Counted from the first letter of the stretch, positions 8,052-17,775 are shown. The stretch: DNA of 32,939 nucleotides from Bacteroidota bacterium (GCA_011049175.1 DSCJ01000076.1:1-32939); one strand, 5' to 3'. A program made the numbers and translations. The notes: generated by a model from the sequence alone, not told the origin.

Positions 8052-11000
8052 ATGAAAAATCAAAAAAATCAGGAAAATTCCGGGAAGAACACGGCGGTTT
8101 TCAATAGCTTCCGGCTATTAAGGCATGCCTTGCTTCTTCTGTTGTTCTGCTGGGGGCAGATGGCTTCGGGCCTTCTTTATGCCCAGCAGCACTCCGTGAC
8201 CGGAAAGGTCGTGGATGAATCGGGGGCTTCCCTTATCGGAGTGAGCGTGGTGGTCAAAGGCACCATTACGGGAACTCAAACCGATGTGGACGGGAATTAT
8301 ACCCTGAACAATATCAATTCGAATGACACACTGGTGTTCTCATTCGTGGGGATGAGGTCACAAACTGTACCCGTTCAGGGTCGCCAGCGGATCGATATCG
8401 TTTTGCAGACCGAAACCATTGGTCTGGACGAAATTGTGGTGGTGGCCTACGGCGAGCAGACCAAGCGAACCCTGACCGGTGCCGTGAGCAGTGTTACAAC
8501 GGAAGACATAGTACGCACACCTTCCACTGCTTCCAGTGAAGCACTGGTTGGTAAAATCCAGGGAGTGACAGCCCGCCGGGGCGATGCCCGTCCGGGAAAT
8601 GCCACCAACCTGGAGATCCGTAACCTGGGTGATCCTCTCTACGTGGTTGACGGAATTCCCTACGGAGGGCCCACCTGGCAAAATGCTTTCGGTTTTACGG
8701 AAGGATCGGGAAAGGATATTTTCAATGAACTGTCCATTGAAGACATTGAGAGTATCACTATCCTGAAAGACGCTTCCGCTTCCATTTACGGTCTGCGGGC
8801 TGCCAATGGGGTGGTGCTGATCACGACCAAAAGCGGAAAGTACAATGAAAAAACCCGCATCAATGTAAACGGCTACTACGGATGGCAGAATTATACCCGT
8901 TTCCCGCACCCAGCCAATGCAGCCCAGTTTGTGGAAGGGAAAATGCAGGCTGCCGTGGTGCGTGGCCAGGATCCTTCCCTGCTCTACACTCCGGAAGAAT
9001 TTGAGAAGTGGAAAGCCGGTACGGAACGGGGATACAAAAGCTATGACTACTTTGATCTGACCATGCGCCCCAATGTGCCGCAGTCGTATATAAACGTGAA
9101 TGCTACAGGCGGGTCGCAGCGGACCAGCTATTATTTCTCGCTGACAGATATGCACCAGGACGCCATCATCAAGGATTACTCCTATGACCGTACCAACGTG
9201 CAGCTGAATCTGGAGTCGGGTCTGACAAAAGGTCTGACGGTAGGCGGAAAAATGACCGCCGGTTTGACCAAGATCCGTAATGTGGGGGTTCCCGGATTGG
9301 ACGATTACTGGAATCCGTTCTACTCGGTGCTGAACAACTGGCCAACCGAACCACCGTATGCCAATGATAACCCCAATTATGTGCATCAGTCGCATAACGT
9401 GAACGTGAACCCGGCTACCTATACACGGGATATCACCGGTTGGGTGGACAATGATTTTCATACCATGAACATTAATGTGTTCGCAGAATATGATTTTGAT
9501 TTCGGGCTGACTGCCCGGGTGGCCGGCGCTTACAACTTCAGGAATGAGGATTTCGACGGCTTTGAATATACTTACGATGCCTATCGTTACGATGAAGCTA
9601 CCGATACCTATTACACCCAGCCCGGCTGGGGGAACCAGAATCCCTGGAGAGAATACCACAAACGGAATGTGGTGCAGCGTTTTGCCCAGGCACAGTTAAA
9701 TTATGTGAAGACATTCGGCGATCATAACATTGCCGCTACCGTAGCCTATGAGCGGTCTGATTATGACAACCATTATCTGGCCATCCATACGGTACCTTCC
9801 ACCAACTATGTGGAAAGGATGGACTTCTCCGAGCAGGATTACCTGGGTGATTCCTGGCGCACCGAAGCCCGGGCCGGGTATATCGGTCGTGTGAACTATA
9901 ACTTCCGGCAGAAGTATATGCTGGAACTGCTGGGTCGTTATGACGGCTCATACCTGTACCCGCCCGATACCCGCTGGGGTTTCTTCCCGGGCATTTCTGC
10001 AGGATGGCTGATTTCTGAAGAAGATTTCTTCCGGAATGCGCTGGGGAATGTGTTCAGCAGCATGAAGATCAGGGCTTCCTATGGTGAAACCGGGAGTGAG
10101 ACCCGTGTGAGTGCCTTCGACTACATGGCCGGATACAATTTCTTCAGAGGAGACGCTCTGTTGGACGGCGATCTGGTAATCGGTTTGCAGCCAAAAGGGC
10201 TTCCCATCACCAACCTGTCATGGACACATAACAAGACCATCAACCTGGGACTTGACTTTGCCATGTTTGAGAACAAACTTTCAGGTACTGTCGACGTGTT
10301 CGAACGCCGTCGTACCGGTTTGCCGGCTGCTCGCTACGACGTGTTGCTTCCCAGCGAAGTGGGTTATTCACTGCCCGACGAGAACCTGAATGCCGACGCC
10401 CACCGCGGAGTGGAAGGGATTCTTACCTGGAGAGACCGCAAGGGTGATTTCAGCTACAGCTTCAGCGCCCATGCTACGCTGTCGAGGCGCCGTATCCTGT
10501 ACACGTACAAGCCTCGTTTTGGCAACTCCTGGGATGAATACCGCAACTCGGTGGAAGACCGCTGGGCATCCGTTAACTGGGGTTACCATGTGATTGGCCG
10601 TTTCCAGTCGGAAGAAGAGATCGAAAATTATGAGATCAACAACGACGGACGCGGGAACAGCACCATGTTGCCCGGCGACTTTAAATACCAGGACACCAAT
10701 GAGGACGGCGTGATCAATTATATGGATGAAGTACCCATTGGATATGCCCAGGGAGCCAACCCATACCTGGCAACCGGTATCAACGGATACATTACCTGGA
10801 AGAATTTCTCCCTGGCCTTTGATTTTGCCGGCGGGCACCTGCAATCATACCGGCGCGAATGGGAGATCATGGTTCCCTTCCAGAGCAACGGGAACGCACC
10901 TCACTATATGCTGGATGATTACTGGAGAAAAGCCGACGTATATGATCCCGAGAGCGAATGGATACCCGGCGAATGGCCGGCAGTACGTACCGACCGCGGA

Positions 11001-11264
11001 CATTCCAATTTCTGGAAAAACGACTGGTGGGTGACCAACGTGAACTATCTGCGACTGAAGAACCTGGAACTGGGATATAATATTCCTGAATCTGTATTAA
11101 ACAAGATCGGAATTTCCAGGCTCAGGGTCTATGTCAACGGAACCAACCTGTTCTCATTCGATAACCTGAAGCAGTTCGAGATCGATCCCGAAGTAACTTC
11201 TTCGAGCGGTCTGGTTTATCCGCAGCAGAGACTGGTCAATGTTGGCTTTAATCTAACTTTTTAA
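8052..11264 (+). CDS. SusC/RagA-family TonB-dependent outer-membrane transporter
   Basis: This is the 1070-residue outer-membrane importer of the PUL, powered by TonB and paired with the SusD lipoprotein encoded directly after it. A long signal peptide ends near ...LLYAQQ (about residue 45). It is followed by the CarboxypepD_reg-like domain (HSVTGKVVDESG... to about residue 128). Then come the TonB-box region with DEIVVVAYGEQ, a plug domain containing ILKDASASIYGLRAANGVV near residues 238-256, and a long beta-barrel. The barrel ends in the aromatic C-terminus NVGFNLTF expected for BAM-dependent insertion. There is no STN domain, so signalling through an anti-sigma factor is unlikely; this agrees with HTCS control. 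The substrate is inferred from the arabinan-type enzymes downstream, not from the transporter itself. Confidence 0.96.
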   Translation: MKNQKNQENSGKNTAVFNSFRLLRHALLLLLFCWGQMASGLLYAQQHSVTGKVVDESGASLIGVSVVVKGTITGTQTDVDGNYTLNNINSNDTLVFSFVGMRSQTVPVQGRQRIDIVLQTETIGLDEIVVVAYGEQTKRTLTGAVSSVTTEDIVRTPSTASSEALVGKIQGVTARRGDARPGNATNLEIRNLGDPLYVVDGIPYGGPTWQNAFGFTEGSGKDIFNELSIEDIESITILKDASASIYGLRAANGVVLITTKSGKYNEKTRINVNGYYGWQNYTRFPHPANAAQFVEGKMQAAVVRGQDPSLLYTPEEFEKWKAGTERGYKSYDYFDLTMRPNVPQSYINVNATGGSQRTSYYFSLTDMHQDAIIKDYSYDRTNVQLNLESGLTKGLTVGGKMTAGLTKIRNVGVPGLDDYWNPFYSVLNNWPTEPPYANDNPNYVHQSHNVNVNPATYTRDITGWVDNDFHTMNINVFAEYDFDFGLTARVAGAYNFRNEDFDGFEYTYDAYRYDEATDTYYTQPGWGNQNPWREYHKRNVVQRFAQAQLNYVKTFGDHNIAATVAYERSDYDNHYLAIHTVPSTNYVERMDFSEQDYLGDSWRTEARAGYIGRVNYNFRQKYMLELLGRYDGSYLYPPDTRWGFFPGISAGWLISEEDFFRNALGNVFSSMKIRASYGETGSETRVSAFDYMAGYNFFRGDALLDGDLVIGLQPKGLPITNLSWTHNKTINLGLDFAMFENKLSGTVDVFERRRTGLPAARYDVLLPSEVGYSLPDENLNADAHRGVEGILTWRDRKGDFSYSFSAHATLSRRRILYTYKPRFGNSWDEYRNSVEDRWASVNWGYHVIGRFQSEEEIENYEINNDGRGNSTMLPGDFKYQDTNEDGVINYMDEVPIGYAQGANPYLATGINGYITWKNFSLAFDFAGGHLQSYRREWEIMVPFQSNGNAPHYMLDDYWRKADVYDPESEWIPGEWPAVRTDRGHSNFWKNDWWVTNVNYLRLKNLELGYNIPESVLNKIGISRLRVYVNGTNLFSFDNLKQFEIDPEVTSSSGLVYPQQRLVNVGFNLTF

Positions 11265-13139
11265 ATGACTGAGATGATGAAAAAAATAATAAACGGTTTA
11301 TTGATCGGCCTGTTTGTTTTTCTTTCCACCGGATGTGAAAAAGACTGGCTGGACAGGAAACCCAAGGATCTTGTCCTGGAAGAGCAGGTCTGGAACGATC
11401 CCGATATGATCCTCAGTTTGTTGGCCAATTATTACAACAGACTGGAAGTGGACATGAGTGTTGACGACAACTGGCGGCGCATGGCTATTTACGACGATGC
11501 CATGTGGTCGGGCCAGATGAACAACGAAGGTTATTACAATGATATGGCTTCCTATGGTGGCAGTGAATGGCGTCTGTGGAATTATGGCCTGATCAGGGAC
11601 ATCAACCTGGCGCTGGAAAGCCTGGAAGAGTATGCGGTAGAACTCGATGAAAACACAAAACTGGCTTTTAACGCCGAGCTCCGGTTCATACGGGCCATGA
11701 ATTATTTTGAGCTGGTTAAAAGAATGGGGGGCGTACCCCTGGTGACGGAGCAGCTGATCTATGACTTCAGCGGCGATCCCAGCTATCTGCGCCAGCCCAG
11801 GGCTAAGGAGCATGAAGTGTATGATTTCATTGCCGACGAACTGGATGAGATCATGGATGTGATCGGCAATGAAGGCAGCCAGACCCGTGCCAACAGATAT
11901 ACCTGCCTGGCGCTGAAAAGCCGTGCCATGTTGTATGCCGGTTCCCTGGCCAAGTACAATAATGAGATGCCCGTTCCCATCGAGACCGACGGAGGCGAGG
12001 TGGGAATCCCCGCTTCCATGGCCGATGCCTATTACACAGCTTCCCTGGAAGCTTCCAGGGAACTCATTAACGAAAGCCCTTACGAACTGTATGAGATCAA
12101 CCCGCACCTGGGTGAAAACTTTTATGAAGTAACCTACAACGAAGCAGCCAATCCGGAGGTAATCTTCGCCAAAGATTTTTCCACGGCCGTTGACAAGAGG
12201 CACTGGTTCGCCTATGACAACATTGCCCGCGGGATACGTGAAGATAATCTGGCTTCGTCTACCGTTACTCCGGTTTTGAACCTGGTGGAGGCTTTCCAGT
12301 ACCTGGACAATTCCTCCGGAGAACTGGTGACACATCTTCCTGACCAAAGTGATTATATCTATTATGACAACCTGGAAGATATATTTGCCAATAAGGACTG
12401 GAGGCTTTACGGCACCGTGATTTATCCTGGCACCTCCTTTAAAGGACTGCCCGTAGAAATTCAGGCCGGGGTGAAGGAATGGGATCCGGTGGCCGGCGAA
12501 TACAACACCTATGAAGGTTCTGACCTGGCTACCAAGTACAGTGACGGAGGGCTGCTGACCGGTAGCTCAGGTCCTCACCGTTCCATGCAGGAAGTGAGCA
12601 ACACGGGCTTTTATCTCAGGAAGTTCATAGACTCCGATCCCGGTTCCAGTACCCGCGGTATCCGCAGCGATAACTGGTGGGTATGGTTCAGGCTGGGTGA
12701 AATCTACCTGAATGCTGCTGAAGCCGCTCTGGAGGTTTCCACCGAGGCCGAAGCCCTGGGTTATGTGAACAGGCTGCGTGAAAGAGCCGGTTTCCCGCCC
12801 AACAGCCTTACTTCTTTTACACTGGATGATCTGATTAACGAACGCAGGGTGGAACTGGCCTTTGAAGACCATCGGGTATGGGACCTCAAGCGCTGGAGAA
12901 TTGCCCATGAAGTATGGGATGGTGATCCCTCGAACCCCAATGCCATGTTGTATGCACTGTATCCGTACCGGGTGATTCATCCCACTGACCCAACCAAAGA
13001 CGGGAAATACGTATTTGAGAAAATGGTGGCCCCGCGCTTCCGCAGCCCGAGGTTCTTCCAGATGCAGAACTATTACAGTTCCATTTCCCAGAGTGTGATT
13101 GATAACAACCCGTTGATCATTCAAAACCCATTCCATTAA
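11265..13139 (+). CDS. SusD/RagB-family glycan-binding surface lipoprotein
   Basis: This lipoprotein forms the lid of the SusC channel and captures oligosaccharides at the cell surface. The 624-residue protein begins with a lipoprotein signal ending in FLSTGC (Cys about 24). The acidic EKDWLD after the cysteine is compatible with surface export in Bacteroidota. Family features include the early W-L-D-R-K-P segment, the TPR-rich middle (AELRFIRAMNYFELVKRMGGVPLV is typical of SusD helices) and the late NERRVELAFEDHRVWDLKRW motif. The ATG at 11265 directly abuts the susC stop codon, and in-frame ATGs at 11274 and 11277 are equally possible. It is certainly co-transcribed with susC. Confidence 0.96.
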   Translation: MTEMMKKIINGLLIGLFVFLSTGCEKDWLDRKPKDLVLEEQVWNDPDMILSLLANYYNRLEVDMSVDDNWRRMAIYDDAMWSGQMNNEGYYNDMASYGGSEWRLWNYGLIRDINLALESLEEYAVELDENTKLAFNAELRFIRAMNYFELVKRMGGVPLVTEQLIYDFSGDPSYLRQPRAKEHEVYDFIADELDEIMDVIGNEGSQTRANRYTCLALKSRAMLYAGSLAKYNNEMPVPIETDGGEVGIPASMADAYYTASLEASRELINESPYELYEINPHLGENFYEVTYNEAANPEVIFAKDFSTAVDKRHWFAYDNIARGIREDNLASSTVTPVLNLVEAFQYLDNSSGELVTHLPDQSDYIYYDNLEDIFANKDWRLYGTVIYPGTSFKGLPVEIQAGVKEWDPVAGEYNTYEGSDLATKYSDGGLLTGSSGPHRSMQEVSNTGFYLRKFIDSDPGSSTRGIRSDNWWVWFRLGEIYLNAAEAALEVSTEAEALGYVNRLRERAGFPPNSLTSFTLDDLINERRVELAFEDHRVWDLKRWRIAHEVWDGDPSNPNAMLYALYPYRVIHPTDPTKDGKYVFEKMVAPRFRSPRFFQMQNYYSSISQSVIDNNPLIIQNPFH

Positions 13140-13148
13140 TCTACGATT

Positions 13149-13817
13149 ATGAAAAGAACAGCTATATCATTCTTTTTCCTGGCGCTGATCCTGGTCATCG
13201 CGGGATGCGAAAAAGATAACTACGACGAACCCACCTCATTTCTAAAAGGAAACCTGGTGTACAACGGGAATCCCATCGGGGTGAGGTCGAATGCACTTCA
13301 ACTCGAACTATGGCAACCCGGGTATGATCTGTATTCAAAAATACCCGTATACATTGACCAGGACGGATCCTATTCCGCCCGCGTGTTTGACGGCGATTAC
13401 AAACTGGTACGACTGTCCGGAGGGCCCTATGAATCCAATTCCGATTCCATTGATGTGACGGTAAGCGGAACCACCACCCTGGATGTGCCCGTGGTTCCCT
13501 TCTTTGTCATTACCGGGGAATCGTTCAGCTACAGCGGCGGAGTGGTTTCTTCCTCCTGTAACGTGTCCCAGGTGAGCACGCAGAGTGTGAATGTTGACAA
13601 TGTGACCCTTTTTCTGGGTACTAACAAACTCCTGGATCACAGGTATTTCGAGGAGCGTCATATTCTGGGGTCGCCCGATATTTCACAGCCCGTGAACCAC
13701 AGCATTACCCTGCCTGCCGATATGGCCGACAGGGACTATGTATTTGTGCGGATTGGCGTGAAAACACAGGGTGTAAATGAGTACCTGTATACCCAGGTGC
13801 AGAAGCTCGAGTTGTAA
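13149..13817 (+). CDS. DUF3823 lipoprotein, putative surface glycan-binding protein
   Basis: This 222-residue lipoprotein has a lipobox ending at Cys20 (LVIAGC). It is followed by EKDNYDEP, the same C-E-K-D start as the mature SusD next to it. It continues with a transthyretin/CarboxypepD-like N-terminal beta domain (GNLVYNGNPIG..., DGSYSARVFDGDYKLVRLSGGPY) and a second beta domain in the C-terminal half. The order and length fit DUF3823, a family found mostly behind susD in PULs. Its place suggests it is the accessory glycan-binding protein of the SusCD complex, since no other binding protein is encoded here. It starts nine bases after susD. The biochemical role is inference; the family assignment is fairly firm. 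Confidence 0.85.
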   Translation: MKRTAISFFFLALILVIAGCEKDNYDEPTSFLKGNLVYNGNPIGVRSNALQLELWQPGYDLYSKIPVYIDQDGSYSARVFDGDYKLVRLSGGPYESNSDSIDVTVSGTTTLDVPVVPFFVITGESFSYSGGVVSSSCNVSQVSTQSVNVDNVTLFLGTNKLLDHRYFEERHILGSPDISQPVNHSITLPADMADRDYVFVRIGVKTQGVNEYLYTQVQKLEL

Positions 13818-13834
13818 TTGACAACAGTTTTTTG

Positions 13835-13883
13835 TAATTTTTCGGAAAACACACCGGTAGCAGGTGTGTTTTCCGAAAAATTA
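13835..13883. repeat. Long perfect stem-loop between import genes and enzyme genes
   Basis: The arms at 13835-13855 and 13863-13883 are perfectly complementary over 21 bp with a 7-nt loop (GGTAGCA). The core is GGAAAACACACC/GGTGTGTTTTCC and the foot is A/T-rich. A T run is inside the 5' arm and an A run inside the 3' arm, so neither strand shows the canonical hairpin-then-T-tract order. It starts 18 bp after the DUF3823 stop codon. It may stabilise the 3' end of the susCD segment after processing, slow polymerase, or terminate partially. Confidence 0.9.
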
Positions 13884-13927
13884 TTGAAAGGGCAGTTCGT
13901 CAATCGGGGGAAACGAAAACTTCTGAT

Positions 13928-13940
13928 CCGGTAGTACCGG
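13928..13940. repeat. Short inverted repeat upstream of GH51a
   Basis: CCGGTA (13928-13933) and TACCGG (13935-13940) are separated by one base. Such a tight spacing suits a dyad protein site better than an RNA hairpin. Confidence 0.35.
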
Positions 13941-13970
13941 CTGATGAACGTAGGATTATTCCTGCCGGTT

Positions 13971-13993
13971 GGTATCCGGAGGAGCCGGATACC
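13971..13993. repeat. CCGGATACC inverted repeat upstream of GH51a
   Basis: GGTATCCGG (13971-13979) and CCGGATACC (13985-13993) are perfect 9-bp arms around the loop AGGAG. It sits 38 bp before the GH51a start. Its core GTATCCGG/CCGGATAC is shared with the inverted repeat in the susC leader at 7945-7977. Confidence 0.6.
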
Positions 13994-14030
13994 TGTCCTG
14001 GTGAATGTGAAATCTCTAAATAATGAAAAG

Positions 14031-15623
14031 ATGAATTGTAAAAAACTGACCATTTTGTTTGCAGGCCTGGTCATGGTTGCCATGACCCAGACCTATGGCC
14101 AGCAGAGAAATTTCCGGCAGAGGACTTCCCGCGAGTCGTATACCCCCGGAAAAGCCCAGGTCATTGTCAATGCCGATCTGGGAGAAGAGACGATCAGCCG
14201 TCATATTTACGGCCATTTTTCCGAACACCTGGGACGGTGTATTTACGGAGGTTACTGGGTGGGAGAAAATTCCGATATTCCCAATACCCGGGGAATAAGA
14301 AATGATATCGTTGAGGCCCTCAAGGCTACAAAAATTCCCAACCTGCGCTGGCCCGGCGGTTGCTTTGCCGACGAATACCACTGGATGGACGGCATCGGTC
14401 CGCGCGACCAGCGACCAAAAATGATCAACACCCACTGGGGTGGGGTGACTGAAGACAACAGTTTCGGTACCCACGAATTCCTTGATCTGTGCGAACAGCT
14501 TGAAACGGAACCCATTATTGTGGGCAATGTGGGAAGCGGTACCGTGGAAGAATTGTCGAAGTGGGTGGAATATGTGAATTTTGACGGGATAAGCCCTATG
14601 GCCGACCTGCGCCGCCAGAACGGACGGGAAGAACCCTGGGGAGTGCGGTTCTGGGGAATCGGGAACGAAACTTGGGGATGCGGGGGAAACATGACTCCCG
14701 AATATTATGCCCAGCTTTACCGGAATTATGCCACTTATACCCGGAATTACGGGGAATACCGGCTGAACCGGATCATCAGCGGCGCCAACACCACCGATTA
14801 TCACTGGACCGAGGTGATGATGCGTGATATCGGAACCCGGAATGTATGGGGACTTTCCCTGCACCATTATACTACAAACTGGAGCAACAAAGGGTCGGCT
14901 ACCCGGTTCGGTGAAGATCTGTATTTCGATGTGTTGCGTCGCTGCCTGGAAATTGAAGACGTGCTGGATCGTCATATCACCATCATGGACCAGTACGACC
15001 CCAGCAAACGGGTAGCCCTGGTGGTGGACGAGTGGGGTACCTGGTATGATGTGGAACCCGGCACCAATCCCGGTTTTCTCTATCAGCAGAATACCATTCG
15101 TGATGCCCTGGTGGCAGGACTGTCGCTCAATTATTTCAACGAACGTGCCGACCGCATCCGGATGGCCAACATTGCCCAGACGGTGAACGTGCTGCAGGCA
15201 CTGATCCTGACCGATGAGGCTAAAATGATCCTTACCCCGACCTATCACGTATTCGAGATGTACAAGGTACATCATGACGCAACCCTGTTGCCGCTGAACA
15301 TAAAAACCGCCGATTACCGGTACGAAAACCGGTCACTGCCGGCTGTAAGTGCATCGGCATCAAAAGATGCGGAAGGAGTGGTGCATATTTCCCTGGTCAA
15401 TATTGATCCTGAAAATGCCATTGAGACCGAGATCAATATCCGGGGATACCAGGCATCATCGGTTACAGGCAGGGTGCTGACAGCTCCCGAAATGAATGCA
15501 CACAATACCTTTGATCACCCTGACAGGGTGAAACCTGCCGCATTCAGTGATTTTACAGTGGATAATCATGTGGTAACAGCCAATCTGCCACCCAAATCGG
15601 TAGTGGTGCTGGAACTGAAATAA
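14031..15623 (+). CDS. GH51 alpha-L-arabinofuranosidase (GH51a)
   Basis: This retaining exo-enzyme removes terminal alpha-L-arabinofuranose from arabinan or arabinoxylan fragments, probably in the periplasm. The 530-residue protein begins with a signal peptide ([23 protein letters not shown], cleaved near AQQ/GQQ; no lipobox). A (beta/alpha)8 barrel follows. The family signatures are [34 protein letters not shown], the acid/base Glu213 in [10 protein letters not shown] and the nucleophile Glu334 in [11 protein letters not shown]-terminal beta-sandwich ends in the usual [10 protein letters not shown]. An open frame extends upstream to 13944, but ATG 14031 is the start that places the signal peptide at the N-terminus. 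It is a close paralog of GH51b at 17814-19406. Confidence 0.95.
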   Translation: MNCKKLTILFAGLVMVAMTQTYGQQRNFRQRTSRESYTPGKAQVIVNADLGEETISRHIYGHFSEHLGRCIYGGYWVGENSDIPNTRGIRNDIVEALKATKIPNLRWPGGCFADEYHWMDGIGPRDQRPKMINTHWGGVTEDNSFGTHEFLDLCEQLETEPIIVGNVGSGTVEELSKWVEYVNFDGISPMADLRRQNGREEPWGVRFWGIGNETWGCGGNMTPEYYAQLYRNYATYTRNYGEYRLNRIISGANTTDYHWTEVMMRDIGTRNVWGLSLHHYTTNWSNKGSATRFGEDLYFDVLRRCLEIEDVLDRHITIMDQYDPSKRVALVVDEWGTWYDVEPGTNPGFLYQQNTIRDALVAGLSLNYFNERADRIRMANIAQTVNVLQALILTDEAKMILTPTYHVFEMYKVHHDATLLPLNIKTADYRYENRSLPAVSASASKDAEGVVHISLVNIDPENAIETEINIRGYQASSVTGRVLTAPEMNAHNTFDHPDRVKPAAFSDFTVDNHVVTANLPPKSVVVLELK

Positions 15624-15648
15624 TGCATTATCAGGCTTATTTGCCGGA

Positions 15649-15684
15649 GGGAGCTTCCGGTTTACTCCGGAAGGCCCTTTTCTT
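15649..15684 (+). terminator. Terminator-like hairpin between GH51a and GH43a
   Basis: CTTCCGG (15654-15660) pairs with CCGGAAG (15667-15673) around a 6-nt loop. An outer GGG/CCC extends the stem, and CCCTTTTCTT follows. It lies 26 bp after the GH51a stop. The T tract is short and interrupted, so termination is probably incomplete and the enzyme genes may still be co-transcribed. Confidence 0.5.
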
Positions 15685-15700
15685 AAACATCTTTGAAATA

Positions 15701-16711
15701 ATGGATTTTATTACATCACCCTACCGCAGGCTTTTTGCGGTCATCGCCCTGGTGATATTATCGGGCACCTCTTTTACCCTGGCTCAGAATACCGAACTGG
15801 GTACCCACGATCCGGTTATGATCAAACACGACGGGGTGTATTACCTGTTTGCCACCGGAAGGGGTATTCAGGTGGCATCAAGCACCGACATGGTGAACTG
15901 GACACGGATGGAACCGGTGTTTGCCGACGATCCTTCCTGGGTAAACGACACCCTGGTGCCGGGGCACAGGAGGAATGATTTCTGGGCGCCTGATATTGCC
16001 TTTCATAACGGAAGATATTATCTGTATTATTCCGTTTCATCCTTTGGCAGGAATACATCGGCTATCGGGGTGGCATCGAACAAAACCCTGGATCCGGCCG
16101 ATCCTGATTTCGAGTGGGTGGACCACGGATGCCTGGTAAATTCCATAGCCGGAAAGCACGACTGGAATGCCATCGATCCTAATCTGGTTTTCGACGTTGA
16201 AGGGGTGCCCTGGCTGAACTTCGGTTCCTGGTGGGGAGGGATCAAGATGGTCAGGCTGAACCCCGACCTCATCAGCATTGCACAACCCGAACGCTGGCTT
16301 ACCCTGGCTGCCAGGGAACGTTCGTTCAGGCCGGAAGACCGGGAAAATGACAGACCGGGTATCGAAGCTCCGTTCATTTTCAGGAAGAATGGATATTATT
16401 ACCTGTTCGTTTCCTATGATCATTGCTGCCGGGGAGTGAGAAGCGATTACAACATGGTGGTGGGAAGGTCCGAAAAGGTAACGGGCCCGTACCTCGACCG
16501 GGATGGAGTGGATATGCGATACGGTGGCCATACCCAGGTACTGAAAGGAAATGAGAACTGGCCCGGAGTAGGGCATAATTCCGCCTATACCTTTGACGGC
16601 AAAGATTACCTGATATTCCACGGATATGACGCCAAAGACAGGGGTCGTTCCAAACTCCTGATACGCGAAATCAAATGGGATGAAGAAGGCTGGCCGGTTG
16701 TGGAACTTTGA
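15701..16711 (+). CDS. GH43 arabinan-degrading glycosidase (GH43a)
   Basis: This five-bladed beta-propeller enzyme is inverting and most resembles arabinan endo-1,5-alpha-L-arabinosidases. The 336-residue protein has a signal peptide (hydrophobic RLFAVIALVILSGTSFTLA, then QN). The catalytic triad is visible: base Asp37 in HDPVMI, pKa-modulating Asp98 in FWAPDI and acid Glu222 in IEAPFIF. IDPNLVFDVEGVPWLNFGSWWGGIKM and the DHCCRG turn are typical of arabinanase-like GH43 members, and the GVGHNSAY histidine probably sits at the central metal site. An in-frame ATG at 15623 overlaps the GH51a stop. It would bury the signal peptide behind 26 residues and read through the hairpin, so ATG 15701 is preferred. 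Whether it acts in endo or exo mode cannot be decided from sequence. Confidence 0.93.
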   Translation: MDFITSPYRRLFAVIALVILSGTSFTLAQNTELGTHDPVMIKHDGVYYLFATGRGIQVASSTDMVNWTRMEPVFADDPSWVNDTLVPGHRRNDFWAPDIAFHNGRYYLYYSVSSFGRNTSAIGVASNKTLDPADPDFEWVDHGCLVNSIAGKHDWNAIDPNLVFDVEGVPWLNFGSWWGGIKMVRLNPDLISIAQPERWLTLAARERSFRPEDRENDRPGIEAPFIFRKNGYYYLFVSYDHCCRGVRSDYNMVVGRSEKVTGPYLDRDGVDMRYGGHTQVLKGNENWPGVGHNSAYTFDGKDYLIFHGYDAKDRGRSKLLIREIKWDEEGWPVVEL

Positions 16712-16734
16712 ATGAACTGACCCAATACGATCGT

Positions 16735-17775
16735 ATGAAGAAAAACTATCTTGTGAAAGGTTGCTTCGTTACCGTACTGCTTACCCTGGTTACCACCCTG
16801 ATGGCAGAAGCACAGGAAAGCAGGCGCAGAGGGCCCGGGCCCGAACGGGAATCGAGGGGATTCCCCGCTCACGACCCGGTGATGATCAAACAGGACAGCG
16901 TGTATTACCTGTTTACCACCGGAAACGGCATATCGGTGGCTTCCAGTACCGATATGGAAAACTGGACCCGGATGAACCCCGTGTTCAGCAGCAAACCCGG
17001 ATGGATCACCAATGAGGTCGTACCGGGTTTTCGGGGAAACCACCTGTGGGCTCCTGATATTGCCTGCGTGGACGGAACCTATTATCTGTATTATTCGGCT
17101 TCAGCCTTTGCCAAAAACACCTCGGCAATCGGCGTAGCTACCAACAAAACCCTGCATCCCTCAGATCCCGATTTCAGGTGGGTTGATCATGGAATGGTGG
17201 TGCAGTCGGTTCCCAACCGGGATTTCTGGAATGCTATTGATCCCAACCTCATTATGGCCGGAAGGAACGAAGGCTGGCTTTCTTTCGGTTCATTCTGGGG
17301 AGGATTGAAGCTGGTTAAGCTGGCTCCCGACCTGTTATCCCTGGCTCAGCCGGAAGAATGGTACACCATTGCCCGTCAGCCCAGGTCGTTTGCCCTGGAC
17401 GATACCGACCCGGGAGACGGTGCCATAGAGGCTCCCTTTATTTACCGGTACAACGAGTATTTTTATCTTTTTGTCTCAGTAGACTACTGCTGCAGGGGAC
17501 TCGAAAGCACCTATAAAATACTGGTGGGACGTTCCAGAGATGTTGAGGGTCCATATGTGGACAAAGACGGGGTATCGCTGAGCGTGGGGGGAGGATCGCT
17601 GGTGGCCGATGGAAATGAAGACTGGGCAGCCGTGGGGCACTGTTCCGCCTATACCTTCAACGGGAAAAGCTATCTGGTATTTCATGGTTATGACAGGAAG
17701 GATGATGGTCGTTCAAAATTGATAATCAGAGAGATGAAATGGGATAACAACGACTGGCCTTTCATCGATCTGTAA
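16735..17775 (+). CDS. GH43 arabinan-degrading glycosidase (GH43b)
   Basis: This is the second GH43 and a clear paralog of the preceding gene, 346 residues. A signal peptide ([20 protein letters not shown]... to MAEAQ) is followed by a basic, Pro/Gly-rich linker ([15 protein letters not shown]) that GH43a lacks, and then the propeller. The catalytic residues are Asp47 (HDPVMI), Asp108 (LWAPDI) and Glu232 (IEAPFIY), with the same DYCCRG and AVGHCSAY elements as its neighbour. ATG 16735, 23 bp after the GH43a stop, is chosen over an in-frame TTG at 16708 because it begins a normal signal peptide. Differences such as GNGISVASS against GRGIQVASS, and GRNEGWLSF in place of FDVEGVPWL, suggest the two copies have diverged in specificity. 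Confidence 0.93.
   Translation: MKKNYLVKGCFVTVLLTLVTTLMAEAQESRRRGPGPERESRGFPAHDPVMIKQDSVYYLFTTGNGISVASSTDMENWTRMNPVFSSKPGWITNEVVPGFRGNHLWAPDIACVDGTYYLYYSASAFAKNTSAIGVATNKTLHPSDPDFRWVDHGMVVQSVPNRDFWNAIDPNLIMAGRNEGWLSFGSFWGGLKLVKLAPDLLSLAQPEEWYTIARQPRSFALDDTDPGDGAIEAPFIYRYNEYFYLFVSVDYCCRGLESTYKILVGRSRDVEGPYVDKDGVSLSVGGGSLVADGNEDWAAVGHCSAYTFNGKSYLVFHGYDRKDDGRSKLIIREMKWDNNDWPFIDL

Noticed and set aside
13835-13883. Calling the long stem-loop a canonical intrinsic terminator
   Set aside because: No T tract follows the stem on either strand; the T and A runs are inside the arms in the opposite order.
13944-14030. Upstream extension of GH51a by 29 residues
   Set aside because: It would bury the signal peptide and translate through the 13971-13993 inverted repeat.
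15623-15700. Upstream extension of GH43a by 26 residues from the ATG overlapping the GH51a stop
   Set aside because: The segment is read through a terminator-like hairpin and would place 26 non-conserved residues before a normal signal peptide.
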